Assembly (NCBI GenBank): GCA_002448235.1
Contig: DIXF01000017.1
Coordinates: 1-64,000 of the forward strand
DNA length: 64,000 bases
DNA from: Syntrophaceae bacterium UBA6087
Lineage (GTDB): Bacteria > Desulfobacterota > Desulfomonilia > UBA1062
Direction: 5' to 3'
The position numbers and the translations under genes were made by a program. The notes under the pieces are model-generated. The model had not been told where the DNA came from. It searched no databases and was given only the letters and a program-made list of their open reading frames with translations. Below, in pieces: positions 1-7,706 of the stretch (the stretch's first letter is position 1; the number at the start of each line of letters is the position of its first letter).

Positions 1-422
1 AGGCTGAAATGCGTCCCTCCCAGCAACTCCTCTTCCTCGCAGATCAGCAGCACCTTTGTGAACAAAGGCCCTATCTCTTTGCCCATCGATGAAACAAATG
101 CGGCAATCGTAGAGTGATCAGGCTTATTCCCGCATGATAGCGCCATGAAGGTGATGTTCTCACTACAAGCCTTTTCCAGTGACCGCGATGTAAGCAGACC
201 CCGTGAATATCCGAACAGCACTATCTTCAGCAAAACCTTCGGCGAGATTGCCTTGCGCCCCGTATCGTCGTTGCTGTACCGCCCATCAAAGAAACCCAGA
301 TCAATGCGCTCTTCAATTATATGGTGGATTGCATACTCTAGCGTGCCGGGAACCAGCTGCTCTTTCAGTGATATGGGTGCCAGAATCATCTGATTGAAGT
401 CATTGCTCTTATATCGCGCCAT
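1..422 (-). CDS. IS1182-like transposase, N-terminal part (cut by window edge)
   Basis: The minus strand is open from an ATG at 422 to the window edge and gives about 140 residues beginning MARYKSNDFNQMILAPISL. The block PGTLEYAIHHIIEERIDLGF and the later stretch KVLLKIVLFGYSRGLLTSRS resemble the N-terminal DUF772/helical region of IS1182- and IS5-type DDE transposases. The catalytic DDE core would lie outside the window. The gene sits beside an attC-like site, so an insertion sequence probably landed in or next to the cassette array. Whether the element is complete cannot be judged here. The family call rests on motif memory, not a search. Confidence 0.8.
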   Translation of the reverse strand, partial: MARYKSNDFNQMILAPISLKEQLVPGTLEYAIHHIIEERIDLGFFDGRYSNDDTGRKAISPKVLLKIVLFGYSRGLLTSRSLEKACSENITFMALSCGNKPDHSTIAAFVSSMGKEIGPLFTKVLLICEEEELLGGTHFS

Positions 423-510
423 CCGTGATCCCCTCATTCAATTGAATCATTAGTTATATCATTAATGTATATCACAAATGGCATTGCTATTCACGAAAAT
501 TACATGTGTT

Positions 511-533
511 TTTGGGAGTTTTTCGACAAGCTC
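511..533 (-). repeat. Candidate terminal inverted repeat of the insertion sequence
   Basis: Read on the minus strand from 533, the sequence begins GAGCTTGTCGAAAAACTCCC, which has the look of an IS end (GAG...TG...AAAAAC). It lies about 90 bp outside the transposase start and directly abuts the GTT of the attC-like site at 534-536. The opposite end is outside the window, so the repeat cannot be confirmed. The GAGC bases may equally be part of the natural attC R' box. Confidence 0.35.
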
Positions 534-603
534 AACGCTATGAATCACCGGTGTGAGTGGAGCGCCAGCGGAACTCACATCCGAGTGAATTCAATTGTTA
601 GCC
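530..603 (-). other. attC-like recombination site at the 3' end of the CBASS cassette
   Basis: On the minus strand the site opens with GGCTAAC (R'' box, 603-597) and closes with GTTGAGC (R' box, 536-530), which matches the GTTRRRY core. Between them TGAATTCAC can pair with the distal GTGATTCA, leaving one unpaired base, as expected for L''/L' arms with an extrahelical base. Further in, TGTGAGT pairs perfectly with ACTCACA around a variable loop. The Cap15 stop codon lies just inside the R'' end, which is typical of integron cassettes. The site is 74 bp, within the normal attC size range. Confidence 0.75.
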
Positions 604-1250
604 GCGCCTTTCATCGGATGTTTTGTCAGATCTTCCGGCATTTCATCAAGAATCTCTTTGCATCGATAAGTGAGATCTATTTCCCCAGTTGTTTTTCGGG
701 CGGTCCAGTAATTGCCAGAAAGTTTCTTCACCGGTTTACCGATAATTGAAAAAACGATTGTCCCATCATGAATCGGACTCCTATCATTTACTGAGGGTAG
801 CGGTTTGCTGGTATAGCTATAACACAATTGTCTTATTTGATTGTCCCCTTCAATTTTGAATTCTTCACCGAAACTATAGCTTACCATTTCGGCCGTTCTC
901 ATAACGCAGCTAATCTTTGTAAAAGACTGCTTTATCGATAGAATGCATGGAATTGGTGGAACCTTTTCAGAGTTTTTTGGATTTACCCAAGATGAGATAA
1001 TAGTTCCTTGCCAGGTTCCTTCCAAGTTTGGAAAAGGTACCAGCCAACCTTGCAAAATCTTCCACTTCCAAGCCCACTTTACAAAATTTCCAATAAAAAA
1101 TAAGTCTATCATTGCTACCTTGGGGAGCAACTTTATAAAATCGATAAATTTTGATAGATCAACACCCGAATAAACGCCAATACAAAACCAAGCCACCCCA
1201 GATATCCCGAGCAACAAATAGACCAAATATTTTATATTAAAATTTTTCAT
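591..1250 (-). CDS. cap15: Cap15-type CBASS effector (two TM segments plus beta-barrel)
   Basis: The 219-residue protein has two N-terminal hydrophobic segments (about 8-28 and 43-60) followed by a beta-rich domain that starts at LEGTWQGTI and ends with NYWTARKTTGEIDLTYR. That architecture and the W-x-ARKTxGxI tail are those of Cap15 (SMODS-associated 2TM beta-strand-rich effectors). In this family the barrel senses a cyclic nucleotide and the TM helices then oligomerise and disrupt the inner membrane, killing the infected cell. Its start overlaps the cyclase stop (TAATG), so the two are translationally coupled. The stop lies in the R'' end of an attC-like site. Binding specificity cannot be read from sequence. 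Confidence 0.85.
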   Translation of the reverse strand: MKNFNIKYLVYLLLGISGVAWFCIGVYSGVDLSKFIDFIKLLPKVAMIDLFFIGNFVKWAWKWKILQGWLVPFPNLEGTWQGTIISSWVNPKNSEKVPPIPCILSIKQSFTKISCVMRTAEMVSYSFGEEFKIEGDNQIRQLCYSYTSKPLPSVNDRSPIHDGTIVFSIIGKPVKKLSGNYWTARKTTGEIDLTYRCKEILDEMPEDLTKHPMKGAANN

Positions 1251-2140
1251 TAGTCCGTAAACCCGATATAATCCCAGGCCTTATCTATAAACAGGAATGC
1301 TTGTTGACGTGTCCATTTTTGCCCGCCACGGAAAAGGAATTTTAGCTCACTAACTTCACCCCAATCAATGCATGTTTTTTCTTCTTTTGTATTGTTAAAA
1401 AGGTGAGCGAGGCATGCCCTTACATCACCTGTCCAATCAGAATGAGAAAAGCCATCGTTCGGAACATTCCAAACAAGACATTCAATTAAAAAACCGCATA
1501 CATTTTTTGCTTCTTGAATGTTTTGCTCTGACATCTCGTTACATAGTGACTTTATAATTCTTACCAAGGATTTAAAAGCACGGCTTGTAGCCTTATTTTT
1601 TGCGACCTCATTTTCATAATGCTGCTCAGGCCAGTTAATGACTTGGCCGCCATTGTCCGGTCGGAGTTCAACTCCTGAAAGATATTGTCCGTTCGTTGAA
1701 TATCTACGGTGTTCAAAGAATGGCACAACGTCAGCCTCGACGTGGTAGGATGTTTCATGAACATCAAATGCTTTATTTCCTCTCGATACTGCACCAGGAC
1801 CAAAATAAGATGTTAGAGCCTCTCCGACCTCATTCTTGAATTGCTCATAATGGTATGTTGCTGGATTTATGCCAAAATTTTCCCTATTGTAACCTTCTGG
1901 GAAATCATGAAAAAAAGTGTCAAAACATAAAATACCAACATCAACATCACTATCTGCTCTGACATTAGTATTATTCCGGTATGACCCTTGGGTGAAAACT
2001 CGAATGTTTCTATGGTTCAGTTTGTCGCTTGCTTTTATTGCATTTTTGATTGCTTTTTCAGCATTCGCGCATCTTTCCTCTTCGGTTTTTCCTGGTGGTG
2101 CAGCCCATCGTTTGAATTTATCTTCCCAAGTTTGATTCAT
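1250..2140 (-). CDS. cdnE: CD-NTase (CBASS cyclic-oligonucleotide synthase), probably clade E
   Basis: This 296-residue protein carries the polymerase-beta nucleotidyltransferase signature: GS at residues 51-52, the metal-binding DVD at 64-66 in ADSDVDVGIL, and a third acidic residue, D136, in VEADVVPFF. This is the active-site triad of SMODS/CD-NTases. They make a cyclic di- or trinucleotide on phage infection and so activate the partner effector. The ATG at 2140 is preceded by GAGGAATG. The stop overlaps the downstream Cap15 start. Cap15 effectors usually pair with clade E cyclases, so CdnE is inferred from context; the exact product is unknown. No Cap2/Cap3 ancillary genes are present, so this is a minimal type I CBASS. 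Confidence 0.88.
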   Translation of the reverse strand: MNQTWEDKFKRWAAPPGKTEEERCANAEKAIKNAIKASDKLNHRNIRVFTQGSYRNNTNVRADSDVDVGILCFDTFFHDFPEGYNRENFGINPATYHYEQFKNEVGEALTSYFGPGAVSRGNKAFDVHETSYHVEADVVPFFEHRRYSTNGQYLSGVELRPDNGGQVINWPEQHYENEVAKNKATSRAFKSLVRIIKSLCNEMSEQNIQEAKNVCGFLIECLVWNVPNDGFSHSDWTGDVRACLAHLFNNTKEEKTCIDWGEVSELKFLFRGGQKWTRQQAFLFIDKAWDYIGFTD

Positions 2141-2150
2141 ATCATTCCTC

Positions 2151-2214
2151 GGCTAACGCCGCGCATCAGCCGCGCGGGCGACAGCCCGCGTCGGTCTGCA
2201 TGCGTTTGTTCGGT
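2151..2214 (-). other. attC-like recombination site upstream of the CBASS operon
   Basis: On the minus strand the site runs from ACCGAAC (2214-2208) to GTTAGCC (2157-2151). CGCATGCAG can pair with CTGATGCG leaving one bulged base (the L''/L' hallmark), and the centre forms a perfect CGCGGGC/GCCCGCG stem with a four-base loop. The 64-bp length and box order fit an attC. It lies between the stop of the 63-residue ORF (2217) and the cyclase start (2140), the position expected of an attC closing the upstream cassette. The R'' box is imperfect, which lowers confidence a little. Confidence 0.72.
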
Positions 2215-2216
2215 TA

Positions 2217-2408
2217 CTAATCACCTTTGATAAATACGAATACTCCGCATATCGTGAGCAATAATACGATGGCAGGCATGGGCCATGCTATGTTTAAGAA
2301 ATATGAAATTCTACCTTGACCACTTCCATACAAAGCACCTGCTAGGAAGTAACATATAAATACAGCAACACCCAGTGTTATTAAATAAAGTCCATGATTC
2401 TTTTTCAT
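2217..2408 (-). CDS. Small two-TM membrane protein of unknown function
   Basis: The 63-residue ORF consists almost wholly of two hydrophobic segments (about 6-27 and 37-59) joined by a short polar loop with GSGQGR. The start MKKNHG follows a GGAGATGATCG stretch that can serve as a ribosome-binding site. The stop abuts the attC-like site at 2151-2214, so it is the last gene of its cassette. I recognise no family. Small two-TM proteins in cassettes can be toxins, antitoxins or immunity factors, but nothing here shows that. Confidence 0.55.
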   Translation of the reverse strand: MKKNHGLYLITLGVAVFICYFLAGALYGSGQGRISYFLNIAWPMPAIVLLLTICGVFVFIKGD

Positions 2409-2476
2409 CGATCATCTCCAAATAAACAAATGGTGAATTTAACTACTCAGAGATTGAATAGTAGAACTTGTACGAT

Positions 2477-2887
2477 TTAGACAATTGGTGGATCTATCCT
2501 TAATAACACCTGAATTCGTTTGATAGCTTTTATTGCTTCATCATATTCTGTAGTGTTTGATAAATAAATAAACTCTGAGGATGCCTTATCAGGGTATTCC
2601 CCCTTTTTTATTAAATAATCTCGACACTTCCTAGGTAGACTATAGTAGCATGCTGTAAGGTTTGCTGAGTGTCTTCTATTTGCAATCATCCTATCCAAGA
2701 CCCTTTGTTTCATTTCTTCATTCAAACCGTTTGGATTTATTGCATTGGCATAGAAAACCAAATCAGAAATGATTTGCATTTTTATCTCTCTATATTGAAA
2801 AACAGGCTGTAACCAAAACCTAGCAATTACATATCCTGCCGCACCACTTATGACACTACTCAAAATAGTTAATATAAAATTATCCAT
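2477..2887 (-). CDS. Membrane-anchored hypothetical protein in the upstream cassette
   Basis: The 136-residue protein starts MDNFILTILSSVISGAAGYV, a single N-terminal TM helix, followed by a mostly helical polar domain containing SDLVFYANAINPNG and YYSLPRKCRDYLIKKGEYP. I cannot assign a family. The type (one TM plus about 110 cytoplasmic residues) is common among unassigned cassette and defence-island proteins. No attC-like site was found between it and the 63-residue gene, so both may share one cassette. The AT-rich composition matches the CBASS genes and contrasts with the backbone. An AGGATGT stretch before the ATG is a plausible ribosome-binding site. Confidence 0.65.
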   Translation of the reverse strand: MDNFILTILSSVISGAAGYVIARFWLQPVFQYREIKMQIISDLVFYANAINPNGLNEEMKQRVLDRMIANRRHSANLTACYYSLPRKCRDYLIKKGEYPDKASSEFIYLSNTTEYDEAIKAIKRIQVLLRIDPPIV

Positions 2888-3273
2888 ACATCCTCATATT
2901 AAAACCGAACAATTACTATACTGATCTATTCCGTATTTTATAATATATATCTCTTTTTACGGAATGGTTCCATATAGCCGAATACTGACCGAAAAAACTT
3001 CAAAATCGAATATGATGTCTGGTCGAGGTGAAGACAGACTCCGTCTGTAGCCGGTGAAAGGGAACATATGTATGGCATCCTCTCTAAACATCACATTTGA
3101 TCAAAATGTCCGATGTGATTTCATGTTACGGATCAGCGAACGACAGATAAGATACCACCTCTTAACATTATATTCCATTAAAATGTTGTATCCTTTTCAA
3201 GTATTGCAAATTCTGAACGGCAGTTCGAGCCGACAGCTTCATCCTGAAGGAAACAGATTGAAGGCTATGTTGC
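2888..3273. other. Gene-free junction between cassette region and chromosome
   Basis: No convincing gene is present. An 8-bp inverted repeat, ATTCCGTA (2928-2935) and TACGGAAT (2958-2965), flanks an AT-only core. A small perfect hairpin, ACAGAC-TCC-GTCTGT, lies near 3034-3050. Neither has the AAC...GTT boxes of attC. If an integron platform once existed here, no attI or integrase remnant is evident. Composition changes from AT-rich to GC-rich at about 3.2 kb, so the accessory boundary lies in this stretch. Confidence 0.5.
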
Positions 3274-4437
3274 TTAGAACGCAGGTGTCATCGCGGCAAG
3301 GCAGACGATGCCGCCCTGGTTGTTCTGCTCTGCCTTGGAAAGGGTGCCGTTCATGACGTTCAGGCTGAGGGTGCGGATCTCGGTTGCCACGTCTTCGAGG
3401 CTGCGGCCTTCGAGGATTGTTCCTGCATTTACGTCCATGTCGTCTTCCATGAGATTGTAGAGCCGGGTGGTGCTCGCGACCTTGATCACGGGCACGATGG
3501 GGAAGCCTATGGGGGTGCCGCGGCCTGTGGTGAAGAGGATGAGCTGGGCACCCGCCGCTGCGAGGGCTGCTATGGACTCGGCGTCGTAGCCGGGGCCGTC
3601 CATGATGACGAGGCCCTTTTCTTTGGGCGATCGGCCGTAGTCCACCACCTCGGTGATGGCCGAGCTGCCGCCTTTTGCGATGCACCCGAGCGACTTCTCG
3701 CTGATGGAGCTCAAGCCGCCGTCCATGTTGCCCGGCGCGATCACATAGGTGGCGAGCTCGCCCAGGATGTCGCGGGTGGTCTTGTATGCCTTGGCCACGA
3801 CCTGCTCCACCTTTTGGGCTGTCTCGGGGCCCTTTGCCCTGCGGGAGAGGATGTGGGAGGTGCCGATCATCTCGGTGGACTCGGTGAGGATGACCGTCCC
3901 GCCCTGCCCCACCAGCCAGTCAGATACCAGGCCGACCGCGGGGTTGGCCGTAATGCCCGAGAAGGCGTCCGACCCGCCGCATTCCAGGCCGATGGTGAAG
4001 AGGTCGAGGGGGCAGGCCTGCCTCTGTATTCTGCTTGCGTCCTCCAGAAAGGCCCGGGCGATCTTCACGCCTTTTTCGGTCGTCTTGCGCGACCCGCCCT
4101 GCTCCTGGATGACGAGATGCTCGCAGGGCTTGCCTGTCTTGGCGATCTCGGCGGCCACGGCGCTTGCCTGGACCGTCTCGCACCCGAGGCCGACGACCAG
4201 GGCTGCAGCCACGTTCGGGTTCTTGCCTAAGCCTGCCAGGGTGTTCAGATGCATGGTGATTTCGAGCACCCTGCCGCAGCCGTGGGCGTGCAGCAGCGGG
4301 ACAGCGCCGGGCACGGCGCGGGCGATGCCGGCGGCGACGCCGTTGGCGCAGGCCACCGTGGAGATGACAGCCACGTGGTTCCTGATGCCCGCCGACCCGT
4401 CCGGACGGATGAAGCCGCTGAAGGTTGTCTTTCTCAT
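3274..4437 (-). CDS. UxaA-family lyase, large (catalytic) subunit
   Basis: The 387-residue protein matches the C-terminal domain of the altronate/galactarate dehydratase (UxaA/GarD) family, seen in GFIRPDGSAGIRNHVAVIST at the start, HAHGCGR, and GLECGGSDAFSGITANPAVG. The conserved Cys and His residues would bind the metal cofactor. The SAF domain is encoded separately just upstream (88 residues), with three bases between stop and start, so the enzyme is two-subunit. The split arrangement occurs in (2R)-sulfolactate sulfo-lyase (SuyAB) and in many uncharacterised UxaA-like lyases. Substrate could be a sugar acid or sulfolactate and cannot be decided from sequence. No hexuronate or sulfolactate pathway genes adjoin. 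Confidence 0.85.
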   Translation of the reverse strand: MRKTTFSGFIRPDGSAGIRNHVAVISTVACANGVAAGIARAVPGAVPLLHAHGCGRVLEITMHLNTLAGLGKNPNVAAALVVGLGCETVQASAVAAEIAKTGKPCEHLVIQEQGGSRKTTEKGVKIARAFLEDASRIQRQACPLDLFTIGLECGGSDAFSGITANPAVGLVSDWLVGQGGTVILTESTEMIGTSHILSRRAKGPETAQKVEQVVAKAYKTTRDILGELATYVIAPGNMDGGLSSISEKSLGCIAKGGSSAITEVVDYGRSPKEKGLVIMDGPGYDAESIAALAAAGAQLILFTTGRGTPIGFPIVPVIKVASTTRLYNLMEDDMDVNAGTILEGRSLEDVATEIRTLSLNVMNGTLSKAEQNNQGGIVCLAAMTPAF

Positions 4438-4440
4438 GGG

Positions 4441-4707
4441 CTACAGCTCCAGGGTCTGGAGGTTGTGGGTGTGGACCCAGGCGCCCGGGCCGATGTCGGA
4501 GCGCGCATGGCCGATGATCTCGCCATACTTGAAAACCGGCTCGCCGGTCCTGATCTCGCGGAGCGCGACCTTGTGGCTGTAGGGGATGTCCTGGACGGCG
4601 TCGAGCTCAGCTCCTGTGGAAAGCAAAATCTTCTCGCCCTTGCCGATGTCGAAGAGGGCCACCCCGACGTTGTCCTTCCGGTTTATGAGCATCACGTTGT
4701 GCGCCAT
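4441..4707 (-). CDS. UxaA-family lyase, small subunit (SAF domain)
   Basis: This 88-residue protein is a SAF domain, like the N-terminal part of UxaA: it begins MAHNVMLINRKDNVGVALFD and contains GEPVFKYGEIIGHARSDIGP followed by WVHTHNL, the typical histidine-rich end. It pairs with the large subunit encoded immediately downstream. GGAGAGG precedes the ATG. The size matches SuyA of sulfolactate sulfo-lyase, but also the small subunits of other split UxaA-type lyases, so function is left open. The next upstream gene is divergent, so the two UxaA genes form their own operon with a promoter in 4708-4807. Confidence 0.85.
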   Translation of the reverse strand: MAHNVMLINRKDNVGVALFDIGKGEKILLSTGAELDAVQDIPYSHKVALREIRTGEPVFKYGEIIGHARSDIGPGAWVHTHNLQTLEL

Positions 4708-4807
4708 GAGCCTCTCCTTTAAAGGATCGGGTTTCGATAACTCCTTGCATTCATCCTGTTAATACTTATATAAAAAGTAATATGTCAATGATTATGGATT
4801 GTTGATT

Positions 4808-7705
4808 ATGATGAAGAAGGCCGCCGTTGCATTCGCCGTTCTCGCCGTGCTCTATGTCGCGGGCGGGTTTTTTGCGTTCCCGGCCTGGTTGAGGCCCGTG
4901 TTGGAGGAAAAGCTCTCGGCGGCCCTTCACCGGCAGGTCTCCATCGAAGACATCGATATCAACCCCCTGACCTTGAGCGTTTCCGTCAAGGGTCTGGGCA
5001 TTACGGAGAAGCAGTCCAAGGAGGGGTTTGTCTCCTTTGACGAGCTGCTGGTCAACGTTCAGGCCAGGTCTCTCTTCCGGAGGGCCCTGATCGTGCAGGA
5101 AGTCTCGCTCGCCGGCCCCAGGGTGCGGATCACCCGCCTCGACCCGGGCACCTATAACTTCTCCGACCTTTTGAAGAAGAAAACGCCTGAAGAGCCGCCG
5201 CTTAAAGGACAGAAAGAGAAAAAGCCCCTGCTCTTCTCCGTGGCGAACATCCGCGTCACAGGCGGAGCGGTCGACTTCCACGACATACCCGCCCGCTCGG
5301 AGCACAAGGCAACGGACATCAACCTGGCGGTCCCCTTTGTCTCGAACATCGACGAGTTCCTGGATATCTTCGTGCAGCCGAGCTTCGCCGCGAAGATAAA
5401 CGGCACGCAGTTCACCCTTGCGGGCAAGACCAAGCCCTTCACGGACAGCCTGGAGACGACCTTCTCGCTCGACCTCAAGGGGATCTCCATCCCCTTCTAC
5501 ATGGGATACCTGCCGGCCGACGTAAAGATGAGCGTCCCGACGGGCACGGTCGACATCAAGACAACGCTTTCCTATCTCCAGCACAAAGGCAAAAAGCCCA
5601 CGCTCAACGTGCGGGGCGACTTCACGGTCCACGACCTCTCGGTGCTCGATGCCGAGGGCAAGCCACTGGTCAATCTTCCCGAGGCGCTGATCGCGCTCGC
5701 CCCCTCCCCGGTGCTCGCAAAGGACATCCGCATCTCGAAGATCGAGATCAGATCGCCCGAGGCATTCATCCGCAAAAGCAGAGGCGGCAAGCTCAATACG
5801 GCAGGGCTCGTCGCCGGCAGGAAGAAGGACGTACAGGACGGCAAGAAGGATGCCGGTGCGCTCGTGGTCATAGACAAGATCTCGCTCTCCGGCGGCACGG
5901 TGAGGTTTACCGACCTCTCGAAGCAAAGCCCGGTGAACCTCGTGCTGGGCGGGATAGACCTGCTGGCCGAAAGGTTGTCGACCAAACGCGGGTCGAAGGG
6001 CATGATCGACCTCACCTCGCGGCTCAACGACAAGTGCACGGTCGCGTCCACGGCATCGATCGGGATCAAGCCGCTGGTCTGCGACGCGAAGATCGATATC
6101 GAGGGCCTTGAGCCGGGCTGGCTCCAGCCCTACTTCACCGACAAGGTCCGCATCTCCGTGACCAGGGGCAAGGTCTCGGTCCACGGCATGGCGAGCGTGG
6201 CAAAGCGGCCCGGATCGGCCTTAAAGGCAGGGTTTGAGGGCGACGTGGTCCTGGCGGATTTCGCCTCGGTGGACAAGAGGCAGTCAGACGATTTCATCCG
6301 GTGCAGGGAGCTGCGCGTGGACAGGCTCAAGCTCGGCATCAACCCGGGATTTGTCGATATCGGCACCGTACGGCTCAGGCAGCCCTACAGCAAGATACTG
6401 ATCAGCCCCAGGGGAAGCGTGAACCTGCTCACCGTGGTGAGGAAGGATGAGAAGAAGACGCAGAAAGCCGCAGCCGCCTCCGCTTCCACGCCTGCGAAGA
6501 AGCCCGCTTTCGAGCGGATCTCCGTGGGCAGGATCGTCCTGGAGAAAGGCCGGGTGAGCTTTACCGACAATTCCGTAAAGCCCGTCTACTCGGCAGAGAT
6601 CACCGAGATCAGTGGCACGGTCAAGGGCATCTCCTCGGCCAGGACGGCGCGCGCCGACGTGAACATGAACGCGGTGCTCAACCGCAGCGCGCCCCTGCTT
6701 CTCAAGGGCACGATCAATCCGTTTATGGAAAACCTGTTCGTCGATCTCCACGCCGGCCTCAAAGGCCTGGACTTAAGCCCCGCGAGCCCATACTCGGGCA
6801 AGTTCGCAGGCTACGTCATCGAGAAGGGAAAGCTCTCGCTCGACCTCTCGTATCTCATAGACCGCAAAACCCTGGACTCGCAGAACAACGTCTTTATCGA
6901 TCAGTTCACCTTCGGCGAGACAGTGGAGAGCCCGAAGGCCACGAAGCTGCCCGTGCGGTTCGCGGTCGCGCTCCTCAAGGACAAGGACGGCAAGATCGAC
7001 CTCAAGCTGCCGGTTAAGGGCCGGACGGACGATCCGGAGTTCAGCGTCTTCAAGGTGATCGTCAAGATCGTCACCAACCTTATCGCCAAGGCAGCGGTGT
7101 CGCCGTTCGCCGTCCTGGACGCCATGTATCCGGGGGCTTCCAAGCTCGACACCCTGGAGTTCGCCTACGGCAGCGACAGCCCGCCCGAGCAGTACGGGCA
7201 GAAGCTCGACACCCTCGTCAAGATCCTCGAAGACAAGCCCTCCCTGAACCTCGAGATCAGGGGCTTCGCAGACCCGGAGAACGACAGGCAGGGGCTGGCA
7301 GCGCTTATATTCGAAAGAAAGATCAAGGCCCAGAAGCTCAAAACCCTTCTCGCCAGAGGCAAGGCCGCAGCATCCCTGGACGGGGTAACCGTGGCCCCGG
7401 AAGAGTACGGGCTCTACCTGAAAAAGGCCTATGAGGCAGAGCGGTTTCCCAAGCCTACCAATGCACTCGGGATTGCCCAGTCGCTGAAAAACCAAGACAT
7501 GGAAAAGCTCATCAGGCAGCACATCGAGGTCACGGACGGCGACCTGAGGCTCCTGGCCCAGAGCAGGGGGCAGAAAATCCAGGAATATCTGGCCGGGACG
7601 CAGAAGGTTTCTCCGTCGAGAATCTTCCTCATCGAGACAAAGCCTCTGTCGCCCGAGCAGAAGCAGGATGCGAAAAATTCCAGGGTCGATCTCACGCTGA
7701 AATAG
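4808..7705 (+). CDS. DUF748 (AsmA-like) inner-membrane-anchored envelope protein
   Basis: The product of about 965 residues has an N-terminal TM helix (AFAVLAVLYVAGGFFAFPAW) and a very long beta-rich periplasmic part with repeated short segments of the DUF748/AsmA-like type. Near the C-terminus, LNLEIRGFADPENDRQGLAA resembles the OmpA-like segment common in this family. Proteins of this class are thought to span the periplasm and take part in lipid or outer-membrane protein trafficking; the exact role is unknown. I chose the ATG at 4808; a TTG at 4799 is in frame and no strong ribosome-binding site favours either. The stop is one base from the downstream BrkB gene. Confidence 0.82.
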   Translation: MMKKAAVAFAVLAVLYVAGGFFAFPAWLRPVLEEKLSAALHRQVSIEDIDINPLTLSVSVKGLGITEKQSKEGFVSFDELLVNVQARSLFRRALIVQEVSLAGPRVRITRLDPGTYNFSDLLKKKTPEEPPLKGQKEKKPLLFSVANIRVTGGAVDFHDIPARSEHKATDINLAVPFVSNIDEFLDIFVQPSFAAKINGTQFTLAGKTKPFTDSLETTFSLDLKGISIPFYMGYLPADVKMSVPTGTVDIKTTLSYLQHKGKKPTLNVRGDFTVHDLSVLDAEGKPLVNLPEALIALAPSPVLAKDIRISKIEIRSPEAFIRKSRGGKLNTAGLVAGRKKDVQDGKKDAGALVVIDKISLSGGTVRFTDLSKQSPVNLVLGGIDLLAERLSTKRGSKGMIDLTSRLNDKCTVASTASIGIKPLVCDAKIDIEGLEPGWLQPYFTDKVRISVTRGKVSVHGMASVAKRPGSALKAGFEGDVVLADFASVDKRQSDDFIRCRELRVDRLKLGINPGFVDIGTVRLRQPYSKILISPRGSVNLLTVVRKDEKKTQKAAAASASTPAKKPAFERISVGRIVLEKGRVSFTDNSVKPVYSAEITEISGTVKGISSARTARADVNMNAVLNRSAPLLLKGTINPFMENLFVDLHAGLKGLDLSPASPYSGKFAGYVIEKGKLSLDLSYLIDRKTLDSQNNVFIDQFTFGETVESPKATKLPVRFAVALLKDKDGKIDLKLPVKGRTDDPEFSVFKVIVKIVTNLIAKAAVSPFAVLDAMYPGASKLDTLEFAYGSDSPPEQYGQKLDTLVKILEDKPSLNLEIRGFADPENDRQGLAALIFERKIKAQKLKTLLARGKAAASLDGVTVAPEEYGLYLKKAYEAERFPKPTNALGIAQSLKNQDMEKLIRQHIEVTDGDLRLLAQSRGQKIQEYLAGTQKVSPSRIFLIETKPLSPEQKQDAKNSRVDLTLK

Positions 7706-7706
7706 G

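Larger units (their letters stand above)
535..2156 (-). mobile_element. Integron gene cassette carrying a two-gene CBASS system
   Basis: The segment between the GTT cores of two attC-like sites (2155-2157 and 534-536) is about 1.6 kb and holds only the cyclase and effector genes, both in the orientation expected of a cassette (ORF followed by attC). It is clearly more AT-rich than the backbone that begins near 3.2 kb. No integrase gene or attI site is visible, so this would be a cluster of attC sites lacking integrase, or part of a larger array continuing past the left edge. The cassette interpretation is inferred from sequence and structure of the two sites. Confidence 0.7.

Noticed and set aside
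2928..2965. Inverted repeat ATTCCGTA/TACGGAAT as a third attC site
   Set aside because: Lacks the AAC and GTT boxes with sensible spacing; spacers on the two sides are very unequal.
4766..6184. Minus-strand open frame of 472 codons
   Set aside because: Antisense to the DUF748 gene, with low-complexity Asp/Arg/Val composition and no motifs.
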